A stretch of 64,000 nt of DNA, taken from Mactra quadrangularis. Taxonomy: Eukaryota > Mollusca > Bivalvia > Venerida > Mactridae. A model generated the notes under the pieces. It searched no databases and was not told the DNA's origin. It was given only the letters and a program-made list of their open reading frames with translations. The position numbers and the translations under genes are program-made. The DNA is taken from the NCBI GenBank assembly GCA_025267735.1, contig CM046306.1:32753919-32817918 (forward strand), given 5' to 3'. This document shows positions 25,601-40,600 of the stretch, piece by piece. Position 1 is the stretch's first letter. Every line of letters starts with the position of its first letter.

Positions 25601-28600
25601 AATTAGAACTAGACTTGTCTATTATTAAGATATAGCAGGTTAAGGGTTATTAAAGTGGTTAAGTCATTTTAGTGAAATCAAATGATGAGTAGATTAGTAA
25701 TTTACATCTTTACTTTTTTAGATTTATGGCTCTTATTCAGTCAGTTTGTTACATTTTTTAGCCCTTAATTATTCAGTAACTTATTGTCTGCATTGGATTA
25801 GAAATTCCCTCTCATGGGGTGAGTTTTCAGAAGTATTGTAGTTCTGAAGTCAAAGGATTTTGTGATCTTGGATTGGGCAGTTTCTTTAACTGCTGCTGAA
25901 AGCATGAAAGCATGAAATTCAGAAATTTCAGGATTTTGAACATTCTGAACTTACACTCATACCCAGTATCATTATATTGCCTTACTAATATCATAGATAA
26001 AATAACCACCTTATATCACCATATCCCTGTATATTGTAACTACATATATAGATTTAATATATCCCTCTTCCAATGTACGCCTTTGTATAGTATTTATTTA
26101 TTTATTGGAGTTAACGCCGTATCAACACAATTTAGGTCATTTCACGGCGTCCAGCGCACCTAACCTAGCTTTCCTGGACCATTGTCTATAACCAGTACTC
26201 ACCTACCCTTCCACAAGGCCGGAAACTTCTCCATATTATCTAATCGATGGAGGAAAATCGACATTAGTGTCAAATTTTCATGTAAGGGTATAACCTCCCC
26301 GGGTGGTCGGGCACGAGTATCCAAATCCCGGCCCGCTACCAACTGCGCTATCGACCCGGGTCACACCTTTGTATAGAGCACAGAGTTATATATACTGTAT
26401 CTACTCAAAGTTTTATTCAGTTTGTATATTGTTAATAACTTGATTAAAGAGTATCTTAATTAGTTCTGACTATTTATTTTAATAGACATGTACATGTATA
26501 ATCAAGTGTAATGGATTTTGTCCCCTCTTTCCCATACCTAGCCATAAAGTAAAAAAGTAATTGCATTTTATAGACAAGTTTCATGCTAATGCATGTTCAT
26601 TGACTTTACAGCTATTACCCCTGTCCCCTGGTTATTGGGCTACTGGTATCTATCTGTCAATTTCCCTGAGGAGTCTATTTACTCCACTTAGTGCAGTCGA
26701 CACATTGGCTCAACAGATTTATACCACCCTGGCAGGTACCCATTTATACCTGTGTAAAGTGAAGCAATCACAATATATGATGGATGGGGTGATGAAAAAC
26801 CAATAATGTGGTAAATAAGCAGTGCCCAAGGCAGGGTTGGAACCCAGGACCCCTCAATCCCTTAGTGTGCATCCTACAACTGGACTACTGCTCATATTTC
26901 AATATTTTAATAAAGTAGGTTTGTTTGGTCTCAGACTAAGACTAGAGCCTGTTTTTAATCTCCAGACAACTTTTCTAGAGCTGAGTTCAATCAGGTTTTA
27001 AAACTCAAGAACTGACTCCCTACTAAAAACTCATTCTCAAAATGGTATGTTTGTGAAGTATGAAGTTTAGAATTAGTTCATAGTATTACAGAAGTATTAT
27101 TGAGTGCTGGTTCTATATTTATTAACTTTTTAGAAAAATGAATCTGTATTTGAGCTTTGAGATAATTCTCAAAGTTAATAATAACCTCAAATCAAGGTTT
27201 TGGTGTTTCTTTTTTTAAACCTTTGGGTTATATAATGGCTTCAGTCTGTTGTTTTTATATCACTTTCTTTTGCCTTTTATTATCATCACAAAATAATGGA
27301 AAAGGGAGATAATGCATGTTGTAAACTAAGGGAGATAATTGTGTATATGACAAGTATCTTATTACAGGAAGCATAAAAAGTTGTATTCACCCTCATAGAA
27401 GATTATCTCAACTAATTATACAGAAATATGAAAAAAAAATAATATATTATTGTTTATTTTCAACTATTTATTAGACTTAAGATAACTATATTTGTTTTCA
27501 GTCCTTAGACTATTAGTTAATTAGTTATTAAGTACCAAATATTGAAACAGTCTGCGAAATGAATGGTTGTCCATGGCTACTATTTCACAATGCTGACAAC
27601 CAAAAATTTCTTGTGGGCAACAAAAAATGTACTCACAAGATATTGTGCTTGCGGGTAAATATTTGTGACAACCACCAACCCTGGTCGATAGAACAAATGG
27701 TAGCACGCCTGGATTTCAAAACTACTGCCCTGAAGGGGGGTACAGGTTTGAATCCCACCTGGGAGGTTATACCCTTCCATGAAAATTTGACAATAATGTC
27801 ATTTATCTTCCATTAATAAGGTTTATAGAGAAGTTTCCGGCCTTGTGGAATGGTAGGTGATTGAGTACTTGTTAAAGACAGAGTCTAGGAAAGCTAGGTT
27901 AGGTGTTGACACAGTGTTAAACCCAGTATAAATCAAAGTGGACAACCACCATTATATTATAATTTTGTAGACTGTTTACATGCATCTTTATTTCTGAGCA
28001 ATTTCATCTAGAATTTATTGTATAATTAATAAATTTTGTTACCAAGGTGATATCTTTGGGTGTGGTTTTTAAAAACTGTTGCTGTGAGAATTTATCTATT
28101 TTGATATGGATGTATATTTATAGAAATATATATCTGTTTTTTTGTGTACATCTGATATGTGTTCAACAATAATTTGCTCTCAGTATGTACTGTATTGTTT
28201 TATTTCATAACAAATGCATGGGTGATTAATGTTTTCTGGCTTGATCCTGAAGTTCATGAAAGTGTTTTTTTTTTATCTAAAAGCTTCTGAATTGTTGAAA
28301 TTCAGGATTTTCAGGATTTTTTCGCCCCCCCCCCCATCAATTGTTAATTTTAAGTCATTTTTTGTCTAACATTAGAAATAAATCATTAAAATAGACAATT
28401 TGGTTATGACTAAAAAACATAAGAAAATTTGACCCTTTAAAAATAGCCTACCTACTGACCCTGCTTTTTAGGGAGAAGAAACCAGTATGGCAGTGAGTTA
28501 CAAAACTCTGTTTTTTTAGGCCCTTAATATTTTTTAAATGAACTTCTTTAGTTTTTCATTCATGTAAAATTACTTGCATGTATTTTGACTGTAGTGTATA

Positions 28601-31600
28601 TTCATGTTTTATGAATACTGATGGATGTGGGAATTTTACCTACCAGTAAAATTCTTTCTCTTGTCTAAAAAACTGTTAAAATAATTTAATTCCTTAGAGA
28701 CATAGTGTTGAATGAATAGGAAATCTGGTAATGATGTCATTGGTAATTTGAACCTATTCAGTAGTATGCAGAAATGTCTTGAAAAATTACAGAGAACTGA
28801 TGATGTGTATTATCAGAAAATATAATACAAGGTCATGATTAAGGCCAATTTACAGTCGGTTTGAATTGAATATCTCTGCAAGTCATGATTAAGGCCAATT
28901 TACTGTTGGTTTGAATTGAATATCTCTGCAAGTCATGATGAAGGCCAATTTACAGTTGGTTTGAATTGAATATCTCTGCAAGTCATGATGAAGGCCAGTT
29001 TACAGTTGGTTTGAATTTAATATCTCTGCAAGTCATGATGAAGGCCAATTTACAGTTGGTTTGAATTGAATATCTCTGTAGTCTCAATTTAGTATGAGCT
29101 CAATAAATTCTCATTTCTATTGATAAGTATTATGCTCTTTTTGTGTAACTCTTTTGTCAGTTTTCTTAGAAACTATTTCATTTAAACCAGACTACTGTAA
29201 GCTCCACTATATTTCTCACATATTTAAGGTGACATATCAACTCCCTAATGTATTCATTATGTTTATACACCCTGCTCACTGTCCTATAAACTTGTCTAGT
29301 CTTTAACGTTCAAATTTTTATATTTTTGTACTTAAAAGAAACATGTGAGTACATTACAGTGTAATTAACTTGAACACTTTAAGTGCTGCACAAATTGTTT
29401 TAAAATTATTGATTTTTCATCACCCCACCCATCATATAATACATTATAAGTCTGTTTTCATTTCCCCACCCACCTTAAATTTTATTTTGTAACTGTTTCA
29501 TCACCTCACCCGCCTCAAATTGCATTAAAGGGCTGGTAATTTTACTGCATGGTTTTATTTTAGCACTGCAGCATATAACTCTTGAACCATTTTATTGTAG
29601 TACGGATAGCTTTGATGTATTAGTTTATTACAAAATAATTACTTCATAACGTTAGAACTGTTGTCAGAAAAATTCATTCAGTCTGGCAGTATTTTCCATG
29701 GTATGCCAGCAGCATATTCAGTAATGTCTGTTAGCGAACGTTACGCGTTTCAGGACAACTCAACCCGTAGACAACTCAACCCAAAGTTAAGACAACTCAA
29801 ACTGTTAGTGAGGTATTGAGTTTTCTCAGGTTGAGTTGTCTTTGGATTGAGTTGTCTCGACCCTAACGTTACAGATTGTTTCGGAACGTTCGGGGTAATT
29901 GAACACTCTGCTGACGTTGTGTCCAGCTATATCCACCTATATCTACATATATTATGTATAAATTTATGTAATCTGCCTTGTCAAGAAACTAAGGTCTGTA
30001 ACTTGTAAATTTTCTAAGGGATGTAACTCTTTGTGCATTTTTACAGTTATATATATTAGTTTAGTCTTTCCTTTTATCATATATATTAGTTTAGAGTTAT
30101 CTCCCTTTGTCATATGTATAAATTATATAATCTTTCTAGGTACCAAATCTTCAAAGGGCTATAACTCTAAATATATTTAACAGATATAAATATTAGTGGA
30201 GTTATCTCCCTTTGTCATATTATACGACTTTGTATATGTATATATAAATATTTATAATATAAACTAATATAATCTGTCCAGTTATCAAGCTTTCTAAGGG
30301 CTGTAACTCTTCATATACTTTTACATTTATATAATTATATTAGTGGAGAGTTATCCCCCTTTGTCATATTATATGTATAATATATAAATAATATAATTAT
30401 GATATCAACTTATATAATCTGTTCAGTTATCAAGTCTTGTAATGGTAAGATAATTTATGATATAATTTTCTTGTAAAACATATTAATTAAAAACATAGAT
30501 AGATATAAAACCTAGGATTGAATGCCAGTAACTTATACAACTTGTACAATGGTGAACATATAGTGTTAATATTGTACTGTAGAAAAATTCATACCTTATA
30601 TTCATGATTGCTGCCATCTATACACATGACTTAGGCTTTACTAGGGGATGGGGTTGTGTTGAAATGGGGTACATTCCAAATAAGATCACTTGATATATTT
30701 GAAATTAATTGTTCTTTTCTGAAAAATTTTACAGTCTTACCTGCATTAGAGACGCTCCAAATTTAGTGACTGTCTGTGTTAAATCTCCTTGATTTTGCTC
30801 TCTTTCAAGGTTTTGATATACAGTGCCTTTTCCAAAGTTCTTCAACATTTCTTCCATTGGTAAAGGTGATACCATTATCCAAAGACTGCTGGGACACTGT
30901 ATATTATTTTATCCTTAATTTATAGACTCTTAATGTTAAGACTGTATTTTGTTTCTCTCATTGATGGTCTGTAACTACATGCTAGACTGTACATTCAGAG
31001 TTAATTGTGCTAAATGTTTCAACTTTTCCGCTTGTACCCACAACAGTATGGCAATTTGCTTTTGTTTTTTGGGATTGATATTTTGGGCCAAATTTTAAGT
31101 TAAATGCTTTTTGCCAGCTGTAATTAATTTATCTTCTCAGTTCCATCTCTATGTCAAGTTTTAAGTCATGTGACCATTTTTAGTTCCAAACTTTTTAGTT
31201 AATTATTCACAGCAGTATTTATTGAATTGATGCTTAGTTTTCAACAACTTAAACCATTTTTGTCATACATGAATTATAACTGTATCATTCTAGATAGCTG
31301 AGCATGGCTGAAGTGAATCCTGTGTGTCATTTTAGCCAAACGCTTATTCGAAGCTAAATTGAATATTGTGTTATTATGTACTATTATAAACCGCAGTCTA
31401 TGAAATTAGTGGGTGTCTGTTTGCTTGGGACAACCATTTTTAGTTCGGGCAACCAACTATCATTTTTGGGCAACCAAAATTTTGCAGATATAGTGCTTGC
31501 TCTTAAATGATCTGCTCGGAAAACCACTTTCATATCCTATTTTCTTAGGCTGTAAACATTTGTCTTTCTAAAAGCCAACTTTTTTATTGCAACATCTCTG

Positions 31601-34600
31601 AAAGCCCTCCCTAACATGAGTACCCAATTTTAAGGGTTTTTCGTATGCAAAAGCTACAGAAGTCATCAAATTTATGAGTTTCGTGATTTCAAAAATCTGA
31701 ACTTTAACCTATAGCAATATTATGTGTGAGGTGTTCTTACAACAATATCTAGTTATGGTACAGTTATAAGTTCAAGTTCTGAGGGTTTGCTTTGTAAAAA
31801 AACAATCACCCAATTTATCCTATTAGCATTATGCTTGTTAATCTTTTATTTTTGCCTTTGTTAGTTTCAGCCATACAACACTTGTGTACATTTTTGTCAT
31901 ATTATTTTAGATGTGCAGTATTCCATTGTCATTTTTGCTCAACTTTTGGGTAAATTGTTGGGCTATCTTACTCAGTGGTGGGTTGGCATTGTTATGTAAC
32001 TATTTTTGGTTTAGGTTTTGGGTGCAACATTTTACTTCTGCAAGCATCGATTTATTTCCCATGGAATTAAAAACATGTCTATGAGGTTATGATTGAAGGC
32101 CATGCACTAAGTTCCATAACTCTAGAATGAATTTTGATTAAAATATCCCAAATTTGTAATTAAAAAATCTTGGTTTACATAATGCTTGTGACAGCCTTTT
32201 TGATTGCAACTGATGAAATTTTGTGTAATATTAATTGGATTGAAAATAATTTTTTTTTAGTTTACTATCAAGAACTGGGAATGGTCTAGCGTAAATTAGT
32301 GGACGGCTCTCAATGTTATGATCTTGGAATGGTCTAGTGTAAATTCAATGGAGCTGCTCTTGTTTATGCTAGCGTACCAAAAATTATTTTGTAAAACTAT
32401 TTGGTCATCCAGTTTTATAGAAATATCTGTTTTTGTTAAATACCTCTATACACAAATCTACATGGAGCCAATGTGTGAAACATGGGTTATAATTAGCTAC
32501 AGTTGACACTTTGTTATGTTAATTAAATAAATGATAAATAAAAACTGAAATATTATTTTTATATTTAATATTTACAGCAGCTGTGTATCTTACATACAAT
32601 GTATCCACTGGCCAGATGTGGAAGTTTTGTAAATATTCAGTGTTGCTTCAGTCTATTGTTTTTGTTTTAATTATTTTAGGCGTCTTTTTTATATATTTTT
32701 TGTTTCACCTTTAAAAGATTTAAATCATTTCTATTCAAATGAACCAATTATTTTGCATTGTAAATTTTATTCAACTGATTTGAGATTGTCTGTGTTGTGG
32801 TCACACTAAGTCTAATTACTGAAAGTATGATTTTCAACATCAGTGAATTTAGGGCTTCAGTTTTATATGATTTTTTTGCTGGACAATGTTGTTGGCGCTA
32901 TTTTTACATGGATGAAAGTTTTCAAGACTGATCCTGAAATTTAGGACCAATTTGGTTTTTTTGCTCATTATAGCTCTAAAATCATGAAAAAATTGGAATT
33001 TCAGGTCTGAAATCATGAAAAAAATGAAATTTTAAGTCTTAAATCATGAAAAATCTGAAATTTTTGGTCTGAAATCATGAAAAATTGAAATTTCAGGGTT
33101 TTGAAAATTGAACTTTCACCCATGTTTTAGCTAATTATTTATTAATGTTGTAATTCTGTGATATTTAATTTATATGTACATGTATAAGATCAACTGTCTA
33201 GAAGAAATGCATGGTAGTTTTAGCTTTTTATTTTCAGTTATTCTTAAAACTCAGGTTCTTCCTAGGGAATTGGTTTTTATTTTCTTATTATGTAATTTTG
33301 TCAAACTTAGATAGCTTAAGTTAGCTTTAGTTTGAAAGTTTCGTTAATTTATTAGTAAAACAGATAATAATATTTATTGTGTATTATTCTCAGACAGGGT
33401 ATACATTACATTTATGAAATTTGGTCCTGAAATACATTGTACAACCATTTTTCCATTCTCCTACCTCTGAAACAAGAAATGTAGCAGTTGATATGTGCTC
33501 AATAATGGTTAAAATAAGTCTAGCATTCAAAGACTCTTCATGGGCAGTGAGTACTTCAACTGTCTGCTTCATGAACCTTACTGAAAAGGTTGTCCAAGAC
33601 CAGCTGGTGTTATATGTAAGCACCATGAAAACATAATCAAAACTACTCAAGTAAATGTTTAATTTTCTTCTAGAGTTCTCTTGATTCACAACAATACCCA
33701 CATTGTTTATAATCGTGCTAGAATCTGTCGAAAATTTCCTGTCTTATGAATGAAATATATTTAGATAGGAATTTCCATAGAGTTTATATTCCTGACCTTC
33801 AACTTTAATATTCTGGTTAAAAAATGTGCTGAGGCTCTGTCTAATGTTAATGTATTTATATATAGGAACAGATAATGTTTGTCTGTAAATAGGTTCTTTG
33901 ATGTTTTAATTTCATGATTTCATATTAATTTATATAGTACACGAATGATTTATCCTACGGTTTTCATATCCGGACTGAAAATAGCTACTTTTTGTTTACA
34001 TTTATAAATTGTCTTTGGGTTGGGTCAAGTGGATAACAAGAGTAGTTGGGGTGTTAGGATGGTAAAGAGTCCCTTTTCTTTTATTCAAAGTGTTTTTTTT
34101 AAAATGGACGTGGGCTGATTCAACACGGTAGGTTACTAGGGTGGTCAAAATAAAATCTCCATGAATGTTTGAAAATTGACATGATATGATCCAGTAGGAG
34201 AGGGGTTAGGATGGTCCATATACCCCTAGAATATACAAAATATTTGTAAATTCAATATAAATGGGGTGTAAAGGTGGTCCAAGTCCCTTTGAAATTAATA
34301 ATAAGTTTATACAAAAAGTGAAATCAATAATAATAAATTCTATAATCAATACAATGTATAGAGGCAGTAGAGTTTTGCTAATTCAATTATTCCTATGAAC
34401 CTCTAATAAAACAAGATTCAAAATGAACATTTAGGTGTATGGAAACCTCCGTTCAAAATAAAATTATTTTTTCATTTCTTGAAGCACTATATCATTATTT
34501 TATTTCTGTGCAAACATAAATTTTACCTTCTGTTTTGTTTTTTTCATTTTTGTACTTCAATTTTTTTTGTGCATCTGACAGCCTAAGGTTGTATAGTAGA

Positions 34601-37600
34601 ATTTATCTGTAGAAGTGCTTTTTTTGTTTTAGATATAATTCATCTTTTATTTTGCTAAAAAATTTATAAGGATACGAAATCGGGATTTTTATTTTTTTTC
34701 TCAAATTTCATATGGTTGAGTGTTTGATTATAAATATATAAAGTGTTGTAATTATTCATTAGTTTTATCATACAAACCTTCTTTCTATTGTATTAACAGC
34801 TATGTATCCTGGAAATCATTTTATTTTGCTGTATAGTTCTGGTAACCATGGCAGTTTAGTTTTTATTCATTTGTTTAAAACATGGGTGAAAGTTTTTCAG
34901 GACTGATCCTAAAGATGGAGATTTTTTTGCTGAAAAAAAGTTTTTCTCTGAAAATTGCAGAATTTATATAGTCCAAGAGTTTTAGGATTTTGAAAAATGT
35001 TGGTTTGAACTTTGACCCATGTTAGTTTTATTTCATTATCACTTGTTTAACATTTAGTTTAATACTCTTAGGGCAGATCCAGGACTGGCCAGCAGGAGGG
35101 GTCCAGATGAACTTAAAAGTTTTAAAACACCAGGGTTGCTTATGGCAAATGTTTTGATAATTCTTATATCTAGACTCCTATTGGTAAAAGTCCTTGAAAT
35201 GATTATCATTAGAAAACAATTCTGGATCCGCCCTTGTGAGTCAATTATGTTGATTTTATTGTTTTTGCTTTTTTCTTAGTTTAAATTTTTTTTTTTATTT
35301 ATTGAATGGATTTTGTTCTGTACTTAGTATTTATCAATATTTATATCCTTACCTTTTTATGTAATCATAGATAGTATAGGCATTGATGAAAATATACATA
35401 GTAATTTGTAGGGTTAACTTTATTTTTTGGTTGCGTGTATTCTATTTCAGCTGAATGTATTGGTTTGATGCCCTAAAAGTTTCAATATAGTTCCTTTTCT
35501 TTCCGATTTATTTCAGTATTAGGTAACACATAATGGTACAATTAATATATTCTGACAGAATATGAATGTAAAATATTGTTCTATTTACTGAGACAATGAA
35601 TTAAAACAGAACATTTGAAAAATTGCTTTTGAATTTAGTACCATGACATGCTTCCCAATACCAAAGATAGCACAAAAAAGAACTAGCCTTCATTTCTGTG
35701 ATGCAAGCGTTTAACCATTTATGTATAATCCAAAAATGCCAGATTATGTTATTTTTGTCCTTTCTCTGTTTTAATACAAAGATTTGAAAATACCTATTCA
35801 AGTCTACCAACAGTAATAGCGATAATGATCATAATAATAATGCAATGAATAATATCAAAATTGTAATATGGACTCTTCTTAACAAGGCTACAAATTTTGG
35901 ATATAGTCAATCTGCAATTTACGTCTCAAGTCATCGCCATTACCTACTAGCTTGTGAAAATCAATTAAAGCCAGTAAAAAATACTTATTTCACTGTTAGC
36001 CTAGTTGATAATTTTGCACTTATACTTTATAAGCTAAGAAATTGTATTAGAAATTGAGCTAATGCTCAATTTAAGGTGAAAACTGGCATTGTCTATTTTT
36101 TTTATCACCTATAGAAGTGTAACATCATCAAATAATTGTTGATGAATTTCTGAAAAACAGGTGTCTGATTATAATCTTAGAAGATAAGATTATGAAGTAG
36201 TATTGTCTTACAACTAGGTCACAGTCTTCCATCATAATTCTGAAGAAATTCTGTAACCAGATTTAATGTGCATTACATAAAGAAATTTATAAGTAAAGTT
36301 TTTGTGCATTAGGCGGGTAAATTGTTCAGGTAGATTTAATGTGCATTAGGGGAAAATAGAAATAATAATTTATAATATTTATTTTCTTACTTTTATAACA
36401 CAAATCTTATCATATTAAGTGTCTTGTCATGTTAAATTAATGTTATTTTTGAAGTGTGGTATTTCCCCGTTTTTTGTCTTAGCTCATGTTTTTATCATTT
36501 TTGGATTCCCTATGTTTCCCCCCATTGTCTGTACATCATAATTTGAACCTAAACTAAAACTGTACTTGGTAAGCACAGTTAATTTGCAATGTAAATTGTG
36601 GATATTGTAGCAAAAAAAACCACCTAATTAACAAATACAAGTTAAAAATCTAAATAATTTTACTTGAGTTTTGACCAATCACAAGTTTTAAATTGAAGTT
36701 CCCTCGACATGTTTATATATTATATGTATTTACTTTACAATTATATGATATTTAATTACTCTATATAGCTATTGTTATTTTATTTTGCATATAATTTGAA
36801 ACTTAAATTGCTTTTTTTTAAACACCGCTTTTGATATTAACTTTTTTTGGTTGTACACTAAGTTTCAATGCAATTTTGTATTGCAAATTGCAATTGATGT
36901 ATTCATTTTATTTATTTCACCATGTTTGAAATATGAAATATTAATATCAATTTTATAATTAAACAATAGTAAGCTTTCAACTTTTCTTAAACTTAAAGTA
37001 ATACATGTGTATTTTATTGTTTTAATGAAAACAATGGTAATATAATTAGTAAAATGCTTAATTTGTGCATTTATTAATAATAACATTATTATAAAAGTTA
37101 AAAAATTTGGAAAAAAGTGTAATTTTGTTGTAAGACTATATTAATATTTGGTTTCATTTACGTAATTATCATGTAAATTGTAATAGTGAAGATTTAAGTA
37201 TATGGTATATATTATACTATGATACATGTTTTCTCTATAAAATCAAAGAACAAGTTTTATGCTGTTGTATAATAGGCCGTTTACAATGAGAAGTAAAATA
37301 TTTTCATAATTCTTATATACCACAATAAATATTCTTTGTTTTTTGCCTAAGATGTCTGCGATCAATGGAAATATTATTTGTCATATCATGGTTTACTGCA
37401 GATTATACAAGAGTGGGTTGTATTGGGTGCTTGTTATATTCCACTCAGGCCGTCAACTTTTGGGGAAAATTCCTACACACCAAATTCCCATCGTTGTATA
37501 ATGAAAAGTATATCAGTCTTGAACATGGGTCAATGCAAAACTAGTCTACATCCAACTTAATTTACTTTGTAGTTAGACCAGTTTTGCATTGATCAATGGA

Positions 37601-40600
37601 TATATTATATCTTAATTATATTATATATATTATGATATTATTATATTATAGAAACGTAAGATGCTTGGTGATACAAGTTCTACACAAGTTTTAAGAGATT
37701 TAGAAATATCATTGAGAACTAATCACATAGAGTAAGTATACATTTTATACTTTCAACAGTGACCAGTCGAGAAAAACATTATTTTGTCATGTAGTACAGG
37801 CCAACCATTTTTGCAATAATGAATAACAAAGCTTTTAGGAATCCATAAAAAGTCAAAAAATATATAATTAATTTAAATGTTACTGAAAATATTTAGGTGG
37901 AAAAAACGCTTATATAGCCTTATCTAATAGACTGTGTGACTCTTTGATTATGCATCCCTGTCTTCAATAAGTTCAGTTGGTTGTTTATCTATCAATCTAG
38001 GAGATGTGAGTTAGGTTCCAAGGCATGACTTTAATACCTAGTTGGTGTTTATTCAATTACTGATATTCTTTCTTGTTCCTCTGTATCAAGCAAGTTAAGA
38101 AGGCATATACTAAGCAGGGTTTGACACTAACAGTGTCCCAGATTCCGAGGATCCCAAAACTTGGAAGAAACCCCTGTGATTTTTAGCTGAGGATTCCTTT
38201 CAGGAACCCTTGAAAAATTGCCATGTGCTTAAATGGATTTGAGTTTCCATGAGCTGTTTATCACATTTGCTACTTCAAGCCTGTATCCATTATTTTTCTT
38301 TTATTTGAGGAATCCCTAAAGCTAAGGAGGAATATCTGAATGACTAACTATGGATTCCTTCTGGATCCATGGTTAAAACAGTAAATGTCATAGCCTGGCT
38401 TAGGACTGGTTACAACTTACATGTATAATATTGATATAATGTTATATAAATTACTTGCAGATGGGTTCGTGAGTTTCTTAATGAAGAAAATCAAGGTTTA
38501 GATGTATTAGTTGATTATTTATCATTTACTCAAGTAATGATGAGGTGGGTACCATTGTTTATATGTCAGAGAAAACTACATGGTCAGTATTACTGACATC
38601 TGAGTTTTAACTGATCTCATAATAATTTGAAAGATGGAAACCAGTATTTTTCAATTGAATTTTAACTCTCACCAGACAAATATTTTTCTTCAGAAATTTG
38701 CTCGTTAGAACCATTACAGGTATAGTGACCATGACTACAACCTACCTAGGAACAAAAGTACAGTGTTGTCCAACTTGTACAATCACACTTTCCATCTAGT
38801 AGAAATAAATATTTCTGGTTAGAATAGCAACACTTAGCTACTATATACTATTTACCAAAAAACTTCATAAGCCCCTAAAACTCCATTATCTGGACCAGGG
38901 CTTGACATCAATTATTGAAGTAGGTTGCCTAGTTGAACTGCTATGTGTTTTACTTGCCCAAACCAAATATTTACTAGTTAGTAGTAACAAGTTGCCCAAA
39001 CCCAATATAGGTCCTCAAGGGATTTGGATAACCTTTAATGTTGATTCCTGTGAAATCCTCTAAAAAGGACATTAAATTAAGCTGGTCTGGAAGGTTTTAG
39101 AAAGTTTTTACAGTATTATCAACATATTGTACTAATGTATTATAGGAGGGAACAACTATTAAATCGTGAGAAGAGTTCTAGTATGGATACAGGATTATCG
39201 CGAGGATCATCTAGAAGTTTAAAACGTTCCAATACAGTTGGTGCATCACGAGGTATATCAAAATATACACAGAAATTAAACATGGGGGAAGCTAGAGATG
39301 ATGTACATGTTTGTATCATGTGTTTACGTGCAATTATGAACCATCAGGTAAGTCAGCTTGTGATTAACACAGTCTTAACCTACAAGCTTGTTAGAAAAGT
39401 TTAGACATTAGTTGCTATCCATAGATGGAAGTTTTGGACCTAAAAAAAGGTTATTTTCTTACGTAAAATCTGCTGGAAACATGAAAATCATAAGATTTCA
39501 GGATATTGAAAGTGTTGAACTTTCAACCATGAAAATCAATCAATCTAATACAGATTTGTTAGGTAATGTTAATACTGGCTGGGTGGTGGCGTGTTTTGTT
39601 AATCACCTTAACCCACTTAAGGCAGGCTTTTAAAAGTCTGGTATATATATAATGAAACGAAACTTGCTAATGAACTATTTTCCGACAAAATAGTTGATAA
39701 TGTTGCCCATTACTATTAAACATGATAAATTGGGCTTAGTTCTCAGGGAAATTTCACGTAATTAACACATTTGAGTTGATTGTCAATTCTGTAAATTATA
39801 TTAGTATTATTGTTATTATTGATATATTTTATTTGATACTTGAATCAATTATGTTATCAATAATGATATTTATTACATTGTACTTTCAGTATGGATTTAA
39901 TCTTGTGATAGCACACACTCATGCAATCAATTGTATAGCACTTAGTTTGAATCACAGAAGTATGAGGTAAGTCCTGTACTTTGTATTTACTTTAAAGCCA
40001 CTAAATGAAGATATATTCAATAACAGTAGACTTGAAAACTGTTTGACAGTCATGAAGTTGTTAAAATATTACATGCATTAAAGACACAATTAACTGTTCA
40101 AACCATTCTGCTTTCTAAATCTGAGTTTGACAAAGTGTCTCAACTCTTAAAAAAGTGGGGTACTTTTATAAGAGCACGCTATATTCATTTATACGCTGAT
40201 GTTTAATATTATCTGATCCAAAATAGTTTAAAAGCTTAATTTAGTAATTCTGATTAAGTTTTTTTCTCTAATAAGACTTCATCTTTAACATTCTGTGATC
40301 AAAACTATTGTATCGAGTATTGACAACCGAAGTCTACTTTCTGTTTCGATCTACTTTCACTTTGAAATACAATAAATAACATGAACATGTCTAATATTTG
40401 CATTCATTTAAGAAATCTTGTGTTTGAAATAGATAAATGTCTATTTTCATTGCAGTAAAAAACTGTGTTACTTTTGATATAGGGGCTTTAATGTTAGATG
40501 GTTGAAATGTTTAGTAGAGAATCAATCTACTACAAAACTAACCTTTTAGTCTAATGTTTTGGTTCTAGTAGCTTAGAAAAGGGTTTGATTTTATTTTACC

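Larger units (their letters stand above)
16604..37651 (+). other. FMNL: 21-kb FMNL intron
   Basis: Between the phase-0 ends of exons 1 and 2. No further exon was recognised. It contains small tandem arrays (18590, 23930, 25462, 28832, 29960), SINEs (26085, 26620, 27680), hairpins (17527, 21530, 22433, 29730, 37530) and MITEs (24384, 31393, 32906, 34880, 35071). Stretches between these are plain AT-rich sequence. The short open frames in it lack family likeness and splice context. Confidence 0.75.

Noticed and set aside
27521..27816. Overlapping open frames on both strands
   Set aside because: They largely cover a family A SINE head; no conserved protein features.
33390..33701. 103-codon minus-strand open frame
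   Set aside because: Antisense to an equally open plus-strand frame in AT-rich intron; no recognisable motif.
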